From: Actinospineispora eucalypti
Lineage (GTDB): Bacteria > Actinomycetota > Actinomycetes > Mycobacteriales > Pseudonocardiaceae
Reading direction: 5' to 3'
Length of the DNA stretch: 64,000 nucleotides
Assembly: GCA_014208095.1 (NCBI GenBank)
Contig: JACHMT010000001.1
Location: forward strand, 1,178,001 to 1,242,000
The notes under the pieces were generated by a model that did not search any database, had not been told where the DNA came from, and saw only the letters and a program-made list of their open reading frames with translations. The position numbers and the translations under genes were made by a program. Shown here in pieces: positions 15,176-22,123 of this stretch (its first letter is position 1; each line of letters opens with the position of its first letter).

Positions 15176-16312
15176 ATGACCGCCGTTACGCCCGCAAGGA
15201 CGCTGGCCGACGAGCAAGCCGTGGCGCAGCGCATCCTGGACCACATCGACCACCACACCACCGACCTGAGCGAGCACACCTGGCGCGAGCCGGTGGCCAA
15301 CTACCGCTCCACGGAGCGCTTCGAGCGGGAGCTGGCCGAGGTCTTCCGCCGCTGCCCGACCCCGGTCTGCCCGTCCGCCGCGGTCTCCGCGCCGGGCGAC
15401 TACCTGGCAAGGGACGTGGCCGGCACGCCGATCCTGGTGGCCCGGGGCCGGGACGGAGTGGTGCGGGCCTTCCGCAACGCCTGCCGGCACCGGGGCGTGC
15501 CGCTCGCCGACGGCGCCGGTTGCGGGCGCACCGCGTTCGTCTGCCGCTACCACGGCTGGACCTACGGGCTGGACGGCGCGCTGCGCCACGTCCCGGACGG
15601 CTACGGCTTCCCGGACCTGGACCCGGCGGAGCACGGGCTGGTCCCGGTGCGCACCGAGGAACGCCACGGCCTGGTGTTCCTCACCCAGGACGAACCCGCG
15701 CACCACAACGACGCGCTGGACGAGCTGGCCGGGCTGATCCCGCCGGACGCCCACCTGCACGGCACCACGCAGATCGACATCCCGGCCAACTGGAAGATCG
15801 TGATGGACGGCTTCCTCGAGGGCTACCACCTGCGCGCCACCCACCGGCAGACCTTCTACCCGATCCAGTTCGACAACCTGAACGTGATCGAGCGGTTCGG
15901 CCGCAACAGCCGGGTGGCCTTCCCCTACCGGCGGATCAACAAACTGCGCGAGGTGGCGGCGGAGGACCGGTCGCTGGACGGCATGCTCACCTTCGTCTAC
16001 CACCTGTTCCCGAACGTGGTGGTGGCGACGTTCCCGCTGAACCTGGCGGTGATCGTGCACGAGCCGCTGGCCGTGGACCGCACCCGCACGATCACCTACA
16101 CGCTCACCCGGGTGGCCGGCGATGACGCCGAGGGCCAGGCCGCGCTGAAGCAGGGCCTGGACTTCGCCGACGAGGGCGTCGCGGAGGACCGCGAGATGGT
16201 CCGGGCCATCCAGCGCGGCCTGGCCAGCCGGGCCAACGAGCACTTCGTCTTCGGCCGCTTCGAGGGCGCCCTCACCCACTACCACCGCCAGCTGGGCTCG
16301 ATCTTGGGCTGA
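15176..16312 (+). CDS. Rieske non-heme iron oxygenase, large subunit
   Basis: This is a 378-residue oxygenase of the aromatic-ring-hydroxylating/Rieske type. The 2Fe-2S ligands are Cys103, His105, Cys123 and His126 (CRH and CRYH). The mononuclear iron ligands are His218 and His223 in EGYHLRATH. Members hydroxylate aromatic rings or demethylate methoxy and N-methyl groups using electrons from a separate reductase, which is not present here. The ATG at 15176 lies 17 bases after the AT-rich symmetric site. A single-subunit enzyme of this length resembles the carnitine/choline-type or demethylase-type Rieske oxygenases. Confidence 0.88.
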   Translation: MTAVTPARTLADEQAVAQRILDHIDHHTTDLSEHTWREPVANYRSTERFERELAEVFRRCPTPVCPSAAVSAPGDYLARDVAGTPILVARGRDGVVRAFRNACRHRGVPLADGAGCGRTAFVCRYHGWTYGLDGALRHVPDGYGFPDLDPAEHGLVPVRTEERHGLVFLTQDEPAHHNDALDELAGLIPPDAHLHGTTQIDIPANWKIVMDGFLEGYHLRATHRQTFYPIQFDNLNVIERFGRNSRVAFPYRRINKLREVAAEDRSLDGMLTFVYHLFPNVVVATFPLNLAVIVHEPLAVDRTRTITYTLTRVAGDDAEGQAALKQGLDFADEGVAEDREMVRAIQRGLASRANEHFVFGRFEGALTHYHRQLGSILG

Positions 16313-16321
16313 GGCGCGGTG

Positions 16322-16608
16322 CCGGTTTTAAGGATGGCTTGGACGGGGTAGCCCGTGAGGAGTTTCGTGGTCAACTCACCACTAGAGACGTTCTACTGGT
16401 GAGTAAGGTCTCTCAGGGTGACTTGACCATGAACGGCTCGGACCGCCATGCGGGCATTCCGGTCGACGACCCGCGAATGGTTGCAGACGGTCATCGTCGG
16501 AGTCAGATGACGTCCCCAGCGGTGAACCGGGCCACCAACCAACGCAACGGGCCGCACCCAGCCGCGGGAGACGACCGGCCGCGCCGTCCAAGCCGTCTTT
16601 GAACCGGC
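16322..16608. mobile_element. MITE-like composite: inverted E ends around a B palindrome
   Basis: The 323-base gap between the Rieske oxygenase and the FAH gene holds no gene. Its ends are inverted: GATGGCTTGGACGG at 16333-16346 and CCGTCCAAGCCGTC at 16584-16597. With their outer flanks the pairing extends over about 24 bases with a few mismatches. Inside are the family B palindrome (16368-16429) and the rest of a reversed E unit (16541-16595). No coding sequence is visible. The structure resembles a non-autonomous element, but target-site duplication was not established. Confidence 0.5.
16368..16429. repeat. Family B palindrome, reference copy
   Basis: Outer arms TGGTCAACTCACC (16368-16380) and GGTGACTTGACCA (16417-16429) pair at 12 of 13. 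Inner arms AGAGAC (16385-16390) and GTCTCT (16408-16413) are perfect. The core GTTCTACTGGTGAGTAAGG recurs, in either orientation, at 4806-4852 and inside the loops of the C palindromes at 25218 and 28839. Confidence 0.8.
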
Positions 16609-16635
16609 ACTACCCACAAACCGCAACGAACCCGG

Positions 16636-17499
16636 TCAACCGGACAGCCGTACCGGGTTGACCAGGGTTCCGACCTCCTCGATGGTGATGCGCACCTGGT
16701 CGCCGGGGCGGAGCGTGACGTCCATGCCGGGCACGATCCCGGTGCCGGTGCACAGCACCGCGCCCTCGGGGAAGGGCAGGCCGCGGTACAGCCAGTCCAG
16801 CAGCTCGGCGGGGGAGCGGCGCAGCTCGGTGGTGCTGGTGGTGCCGGCGAACACCGTCTCGCCGGCCCTGGTCATGGTCATCTCGATGGCGAGCGCGGAC
16901 TTCTCGGACACCTCGGGCAGCTCGAAGAACGGCCGGATGCCCCAGGACAGCGCCGCGCTGCCGGCGTAGATCTTGGCCTGGGGCAGGTACAGCGGGTTCT
17001 CCCCCTCGATGGACCGGGAGCTGACGTCGTTGGCCACCAGGTAGCCGACCGGATGCCCGGCGGCGTTGGCCACCACGGCCAGCTCCGGCTCCGGCACGTT
17101 CAGCGCCGAGTCGGCGCGCACCGTGATCGGCTCGCCGTCGGTGACCACCCGCCAGGCCGGCGCCTTGAAGAACAGCTCCGGCCTCTGCGCCTCGTACACC
17201 TTCTCGTACACCGTCTTCTCGGTGCTCTCCTCGACCCGCGCCTCGCGGGACCGCCGGTAGGTCACTCCGGCCGCCCACAACTCGGTCCGCCCGTCGATCG
17301 GGGGCAGCGGGGTGACCTCGGCGCGCGCGTGGGTGGCCGGCCGGTGCGCGGCATTGCGCAGCGCGTGCTCGATGTCGGCCAGGTCCTGGCCGAGCAGCTC
17401 ACTCAGCCGGCCGACCCCCGGCACCGCACGCAGTTCGTCCCCGTCCAGGACCCCGATGTGCACCTCGCCGCCGGCGTCGGCGTACCGCACCACCTGCAT
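16636..17499 (-). CDS. Fumarylacetoacetate-hydrolase family enzyme, sugar-acid type
   Basis: This 287-residue FAH-fold enzyme has the metal site as PEPELAVV (two Glu) and [10 protein letters not shown] (Asp), and a following Lys in [11 protein letters not shown]. The [10 protein letters not shown] run is characteristic of the branch that acts on 2-keto-3-deoxy sugar acids. In L-fuconate catabolism FAH enzymes split or dehydrate such acids. Its ATG at 17499 directly abuts the stop of the MFS transporter, so the two form an operon opposite the fuconate dehydratase. The exact reaction, dehydratase or C-C hydrolase, cannot be told. Confidence 0.82.
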   Translation of the reverse strand: MQVVRYADAGGEVHIGVLDGDELRAVPGVGRLSELLGQDLADIEHALRNAAHRPATHARAEVTPLPPIDGRTELWAAGVTYRRSREARVEESTEKTVYEKVYEAQRPELFFKAPAWRVVTDGEPITVRADSALNVPEPELAVVANAAGHPVGYLVANDVSSRSIEGENPLYLPQAKIYAGSAALSWGIRPFFELPEVSEKSALAIEMTMTRAGETVFAGTTSTTELRRSPAELLDWLYRGLPFPEGAVLCTGTGIVPGMDVTLRPGDQVRITIEEVGTLVNPVRLSG

Positions 17500-18786
17500 C
17501 TAGGTTCTCCTCCCGACCCAACGGAACGTAGCCGCAAACAGGCCGCCCAGCAGTACCACGGCCGCGATCAGGTACAACCCGCCCGCGCCGCTGCCGGTGG
17601 CCTCCTCGGTGAACCCCATGATGGACGGCCCGACGAACCCGCCCAGGTTGCCGATGCCGGAGATCAGCGGAATGGTCGCGGCCACCTGCACGCCGGCCAG
17701 GATGGTCGGCGGCACGGTCCAGAACACCGGCTGTGCGCCGAGGAAGCCGAACGCGGCCACGCACAGCGCGAACAGCCCCGGCCACGGCGGCAGCGCGGCC
17801 CCGCCGAGCAGGCCGAGCAGCGTGCAGGCCAGGGCGATCAGCAGCGGGCCGCGCCGGTTGCCGGTGCGGTCGGACAGCCAGGGCAGCACCAGCACCCCGG
17901 CCAGCGCGAACACCCAGGGCAGCGCGGCGAGCAGGCCGACCTGCACGTCGGTCAGCCCGCCGATCCGCTTCACCAGCGCGGGCAGCCAGAAGGTCACCCC
18001 GTAGACGCCGAGCTGGATGGCGAAGTAGACGTAGATCAGCCGCAGCACCCGGGAGTCGCGCAGCACCGCGCCGATGCCGCGCCTGGGTTGCCGGTCGGCC
18101 GGTGGTTCGTCGGCCTTGATGGCGGTGGCCAGCTCGGTCCGCTGCTCGGCGGTCAGCCAGCGGGCCTGCTCCGGGCGGTCGGTGAGCAGCCACGGCACGG
18201 CCAGCGCGAACACGGCGGTGGGCACGCCCTCCAGGATGAACATCCACTGCCAGCCGTCCAGGCCGAGCAGGCCGTGCATCCCGAGCAGGTAGCCGCCGAC
18301 CGGGTTGCCCACGATGCTGGCCACGGCCACGGCGGACTGGAACACCCCGGTGGCCTTGCCCCGTTCCCGGTACGGGAACCAGTAGGTGATGTACAGGATC
18401 ACCCCGGGGAAGAAGCCGGCCTCGGCGATGCCCAGCGCGAACCGCAGCAGGTAGAAGCTGGTCGGGTCGCTGGTCAGCGCCATCAGAGCGGAGAGCACGC
18501 CCCAGACGAACATCATCCCGGCCAGCCAGCGGCGCGCGCCGATCCGGTGCAGCACCAGGTTGGACGGCACCCCGAACACCGCGTAGCCGATGAAGAACAC
18601 GCCGGCGCCGAGGCCGAACACGGCGGCCGAGATGCCGGCGCTGGCGTGCAGCTGGTCCTTCACCAGGCTGACGTTGGTGCGGTCCAGGAAGGACAGCACG
18701 AACATGATGAACAGCGGCGGGAGCAACCGCCGGGCCACCCGGCGGCGCAGCTCCGATGAGATCACGGTTGTCGAGATGTCGACCAT
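17500..18786 (-). CDS. MFS transporter, anion:cation symporter family
   Basis: This is a 428-residue, 12-helix major facilitator. SFLDRTNVSLV in helix 1, GIAEAGFFPGVILYITYWFP in helix 4 and a long central loop rich in charge are typical of the ACS family, which imports sugar acids such as galactonate, glucarate or tartrate. It is divergent from the fuconate dehydratase across a GntR-type operator and is followed without a gap by the FAH enzyme. It probably takes up L-fuconate or a related deoxy sugar acid. Confidence 0.88.
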   Translation of the reverse strand: MVDISTTVISSELRRRVARRLLPPLFIMFVLSFLDRTNVSLVKDQLHASAGISAAVFGLGAGVFFIGYAVFGVPSNLVLHRIGARRWLAGMMFVWGVLSALMALTSDPTSFYLLRFALGIAEAGFFPGVILYITYWFPYRERGKATGVFQSAVAVASIVGNPVGGYLLGMHGLLGLDGWQWMFILEGVPTAVFALAVPWLLTDRPEQARWLTAEQRTELATAIKADEPPADRQPRRGIGAVLRDSRVLRLIYVYFAIQLGVYGVTFWLPALVKRIGGLTDVQVGLLAALPWVFALAGVLVLPWLSDRTGNRRGPLLIALACTLLGLLGGAALPPWPGLFALCVAAFGFLGAQPVFWTVPPTILAGVQVAATIPLISGIGNLGGFVGPSIMGFTEEATGSGAGGLYLIAAVVLLGGLFAATFRWVGRRT

Positions 18787-18793
18787 GGCACCT

Positions 18794-18870
18794 CATATCT
18801 GATGTCTTCCCGAGGCTAGGCGGAAAACTTCGAATCTGACAAGTGACTTGACCGCTAGACATCAGATATG
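18794..18870. promoter_or_regulatory. Paired FadR/GntR-type operator in the sugar-acid promoter region
   Basis: CATATCTGATGTCT (18794-18807) and its exact complement AGACATCAGATATG (18857-18870) form 14-base arms separated by 49 bases. They sit next to the MFS start (18786) and the fuconate dehydratase start (18868 or 18880), one arm per promoter. FadR-subfamily GntR proteins bind such AT-rich half-symmetric boxes. The regulator is probably the GntR gene at 20175. Confidence 0.75.
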
Positions 18871-18879
18871 TTGCTCGAC

Positions 18880-20178
18880 ATGGTTCGCATCCTCGAGCGG
18901 GAAGCCGTGGACGTCCGGTTCCCCACCTCCGCGCGGCTGGACGGCTCCGACGCGATGAACGAGGCGCCCGACTACTCGGCCGCCTACCTGGTCTTGAGGG
19001 CGGACGACGGCACCGAGGGCCACGGCTTCACGTTCACCATCGGCCGGGGGAACGAGCTGGTCACCGCCGCCGTGGCGACCATCGCCGACCGGCTGGTCGG
19101 CCGGGACATCGAGGACATCGAGGCCGACCTCGGCGGGTTCTGGCGCTGGCTGCACTCGGACAGCCAGTGGCGCTGGCTGGGCCCGGACAAGGGGGTCATC
19201 CACCTGGCCTCGGCCGCCGTGGTGAACGCCGTGTGGGACCTGGTGGCCAAGCGCGCCGGCAAGCCGCTGTGGCAGCTGCTCGCGGACATGTCCCCGCAAC
19301 AGATCGTGGACCTGGTGGACTGGCGCTACCTGCGGGACGCGCTCACCCCGGAGCAGGCCGTCGAGCTGCTGGAACGCCGCGCGCCCGGCCGGGCTTCACG
19401 CACCGAGCTCCTGCGCGAGCACGGCTACCCGGCCTACACCACCAGCGCCGGCTGGCTGGGCTACTCGGACGACAAGCTGGCCCGGCTGTGTAAGGAAGCG
19501 GTCGCGCAGGGCTGGGACTCGGTGAAGCTGAAGGTGGGCGCCAACCTGGACGACGACGTCCGGCGCTGCCGGATCGCCCGGGAGATCATCGGGCCGGAGC
19601 GCAAGCTGATGATCGACGCCAACCAGACCCTGGGGGTGGCGGACGCGATCCGCTGGGCGAGCGCGTTGGAAGACTTCGGCATCTGGTGGTTCGAGGAGCC
19701 GACCAGCCCGGACGACGTGCTCGGCCACGCCGCGATCGCCCGCCGGATCGGCCCGACCCGGGTGGCCACCGGCGAGCACTGCCAGAACGCGGTGGTGTTC
19801 AAACAGCTGCTCCAGGCCGGCGCGATCGGTTTCTGCCAGCTGGACGCGTGCCGGCTGGCCGGGGTGAACGAGGCGGTCGCGGTGCTGCTGCTGGCCGCCG
19901 CGCACGGGGTCCCGGTGTGCCCGCACGCCGGCGGGGTCGGCCTGTGCGAGCTGGTGCAGCACCTGTCCATGTTCGACTTCGTCGCGGTCAGCGGGTCGAT
20001 GACCGACCGGGTGGTGGAGTACGTGGACCACCTGCACGAGCACTTCGTGGACCCGGTGCGGATGGACGGCGGGCGGTACACGGTGCCCACCGCGCCCGGC
20101 TACAGCGCGCGGATCAAGGCCGAGACGCTGGCCGAGTACCGCTTCCCGGACGGCCCGGTGTGGTCGGCCCGGTCATGA
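18880..20178 (+). CDS. L-fuconate dehydratase (enolase superfamily)
   Basis: This is a 432-residue member of the mandelate-racemase-like enolase superfamily that dehydrates an L-fuconate-like sugar acid to the 2-keto-3-deoxy acid. Catalytic features are KLKVG (Lys216 and Lys218), metal ligands Asp246 (DANQ), Glu272 (FEEP) and Glu299 (TGEH), and His349 in CPHAGG. The N-terminal run [17 protein letters not shown] is typical of fuconate dehydratases/ENOSF1. The ATG at 18880 fits the family start better than the one at 18868, which lies inside an operator arm. Its stop overlaps the GntR start. Confidence 0.9.
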   Translation: MVRILEREAVDVRFPTSARLDGSDAMNEAPDYSAAYLVLRADDGTEGHGFTFTIGRGNELVTAAVATIADRLVGRDIEDIEADLGGFWRWLHSDSQWRWLGPDKGVIHLASAAVVNAVWDLVAKRAGKPLWQLLADMSPQQIVDLVDWRYLRDALTPEQAVELLERRAPGRASRTELLREHGYPAYTTSAGWLGYSDDKLARLCKEAVAQGWDSVKLKVGANLDDDVRRCRIAREIIGPERKLMIDANQTLGVADAIRWASALEDFGIWWFEEPTSPDDVLGHAAIARRIGPTRVATGEHCQNAVVFKQLLQAGAIGFCQLDACRLAGVNEAVAVLLLAAAHGVPVCPHAGGVGLCELVQHLSMFDFVAVSGSMTDRVVEYVDHLHEHFVDPVRMDGGRYTVPTAPGYSARIKAETLAEYRFPDGPVWSARS

Positions 20179-20870
20179 ACGAGTCGACCGTGAGCGTCGT
20201 CGAGACCGCGATCGAGCTGCTCAAGCGGGAGATCGAGAGCGGCCGGCTGCAACCCGGCGAGCGGCTGCCCGCCGAGGCCGAACTGGCCGCGACCATGCGG
20301 CTGTCCCGGCTTTCGCTGCGCGAGGCGGTCCGCGCACTGACCATGGCCGGGGTACTGGAGGTTCGCCGGGGCGCCGGCACCTTCGTCACCGACCTGCGCC
20401 CGGACACCATCCTGCGCCGGTTGGGCGACTTCCTGGAGCTGAGCCAGGACGTCCACATGGCCGAGCTGTTCGAGTGCCGCCGGGTGCTGGAGGCGGAGGC
20501 GTCCGCGCTGGCCGCCGTGCGGATCACCGACGAGGAACTGGACGAGCTGGACGCGCGGATCGCGGCGATGGCCACGCTGACCGATCCGGAGGAGCTGGTC
20601 CGGGAGGACCTGGCCTTCCACAAGGCGATCGCCACGGCCAGCCGCAACCCGACGCTCTGCCAGCTGTGCTCGACGGTCGCCCAGCGCACCGCGCGCGCCC
20701 GGATCTGGCGGGCCGTGGTGGCCGACGGCGTCGCGGACTGGACGCACCAGCAGCACGTCAGCATCGTCACCGCGCTGCGCCAGCGGGACAGCCTGGCCAC
20801 CTACACGGCGGCCAGCCGCCACGTGGCCGAGGTGCAGAACTGGCTGGAACAGCGGCTGAGCCACCCGTGA
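20175..20870 (+). CDS. GntR family regulator, FadR subfamily
   Basis: This is a 231-residue regulator with an N-terminal winged helix ([20 protein letters not shown] near residues 33-52, then GAGTFV) and an all-helical FCD effector domain with His/Asp metal-type positions. Its ATG overlaps the TGA of the fuconate dehydratase, so it is the last gene of that unit. It probably represses both divergent transcripts through the 14-base arms at 18794 and 18857. Its own stop codon forms part of palindrome A2. Confidence 0.88.
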   Translation: MNESTVSVVETAIELLKREIESGRLQPGERLPAEAELAATMRLSRLSLREAVRALTMAGVLEVRRGAGTFVTDLRPDTILRRLGDFLELSQDVHMAELFECRRVLEAEASALAAVRITDEELDELDARIAAMATLTDPEELVREDLAFHKAIATASRNPTLCQLCSTVAQRTARARIWRAVVADGVADWTHQQHVSIVTALRQRDSLATYTAASRHVAEVQNWLEQRLSHP

Positions 20871-20907
20871 GTGGCAAATGACGCTATAGCGCTACTTGCC
20901 ACTCACG
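20866..20907. repeat. Family A palindrome, copy A2
   Basis: Arms CGTGAGTGGCAA (20866-20877) and TTGCCACTCACG (20896-20907) are perfect and flank the self-complementary CGCTATAGCG (20882-20891). It lies between two convergent genes and contains the GntR stop codon, a position that suits a bidirectional terminator. There is no T-run. Confidence 0.9.
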
Positions 20908-20918
20908 AGCGATCGGCG

Positions 20919-21401
20919 TCAGCAGATCGCCTTGCGGTGCTCCATCACGCGGGCGAACGCCGGCCGCACCTCGGGGAGCGCCTCCGGGAAGGTCTTCGCG
21001 CCGGTGGACAGGGCGTCGTAGTCCTTGGCCAGCAGCTGCAGGTCGGACCGCAGGCCCCACGGGGCGAACGGCTGCACCTCCTGCCAGATCTTCGCCTGCC
21101 GGGCCAGGTCGTTGGCCGCCAGCCGGCGGTTGTCCTCCTCGGGCAGCTGCACCTCGAGCGGGTCGGTGCGCCGGCAGTACTCCGCGTTGTCGCTCGGCGG
21201 CTGGGCCGGTTCGGCCACCGCCGCCGGAGCGGCCTGAGCCGGGGCGGCCTGAGCCGGCGCGGCCTGAGCCTGGGCGGCCGAGCCGAAGGAGGCGGTGGCC
21301 GCCTGGCCCGCGTTCCCGGCGCAGCCGGTCAGCGCGAGGCCGCCGGCGACCACCAGTGCACCGAGCACGCCGAGTCGAGGCGGGTGGATCTTGGTCATCA
21401 C
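20919..21401 (-). CDS. Small secreted lipoprotein, unknown function
   Basis: This is a 160-residue protein with a lipoprotein signal: a basic start, a hydrophobic core (LGALVVAGGLAL), then the lipobox LTGC with Cys27. After that comes a low-complexity Ala/Gln/Pro linker of three AQAAP repeats encoded by near-identical DNA units. The C-terminal domain of about 90 residues is charged with two Cys (YCRRTD and the terminal AIC) that could form a disulfide. No enzymatic motif was recognised. It should be anchored to the outer face of the membrane. Confidence 0.75.
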   Translation of the reverse strand: MMTKIHPPRLGVLGALVVAGGLALTGCAGNAGQAATASFGSAAQAQAAPAQAAPAQAAPAAVAEPAQPPSDNAEYCRRTDPLEVQLPEEDNRRLAANDLARQAKIWQEVQPFAPWGLRSDLQLLAKDYDALSTGAKTFPEALPEVRPAFARVMEHRKAIC

Positions 21402-21598
21402 GTGTCATCCCCTCTGGCCGGCGGGGGGCCGGCGGTGTTCCCGTCGGGCGCCGGACTGGGCGCCCGACCCCTGCCGCCGGCTTGCCGGCGGGGTGATCAA
21501 CGCGCTGCACCTTGCCCGAACGGCCTTGCGAGTGGCTTTCAACCGGCCGGCAATCCGGCGGCAAGCGGGCGGTACGAATGTCGCGCGACCATGGAGGC

Positions 21599-22123
21599 AT
21601 GCCCATGATCGACGTCACGCTTCCGGTCAGCGCGCTCGCCCCGGCACAGCGGGACGAACTGGCCGGACGGCTCACCGCCGCGCTGCTGGCCGCCGAGGGC
21701 TCGCCGGACAACCGCTACGTGCGGGCCAGCGCGTGGTGCTTCTTCGACGAGCGGCCGGCCGGTGGGATCCAGGTCGGCGGCCGCCATCCGGAGCTGCCGG
21801 TGTACCGGGTGGTGCTCACCATTCCGGCCGGGTCGCCCGCCCTCTCCGGGCCGTTCCGGCTGGTGAACCGCGAGCGGCTGGTCCGGGTGGTGACCGAGGC
21901 CGTGCTCGAGGTGGAGGGCGCAGGGTACAGCGACGCCGCGGCCACCCGGGTGTGGGTGCAGGTGCGGGAGATCCAGGAGGGCTACTGGGGCGCGGCCGGG
22001 GGCATCGGGCGGATGGAGGACATCGCCGGCGTCGCCGGGGTGACCCCGGACGGCCGGCTCACCGCGCGCGCCGAACGCATCCGCAGGGCACTGGACATCG
22101 CGGCGGCCGCGGGCCCGGTCTGA
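21599..22123 (+). CDS. Tautomerase-family protein, fused double unit
   Basis: The protein starts MPMIDVTLP; removal of Met exposes Pro1, the catalytic base of 4-oxalocrotonate-type tautomerases. At 174 residues it is more than twice the usual 60-70. A second beta-alpha-beta unit begins near residue 60 (VYRVVLTIPAG), so this is probably a fused dimer. The ATG at 21599 is chosen because it places Pro second and follows GGAGG. No pathway partner is adjacent. The last 142 bases overlap the 3' end of the convergent regulator gene. Confidence 0.72.
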   Translation: MPMIDVTLPVSALAPAQRDELAGRLTAALLAAEGSPDNRYVRASAWCFFDERPAGGIQVGGRHPELPVYRVVLTIPAGSPALSGPFRLVNRERLVRVVTEAVLEVEGAGYSDAAATRVWVQVREIQEGYWGAAGGIGRMEDIAGVAGVTPDGRLTARAERIRRALDIAAAAGPV

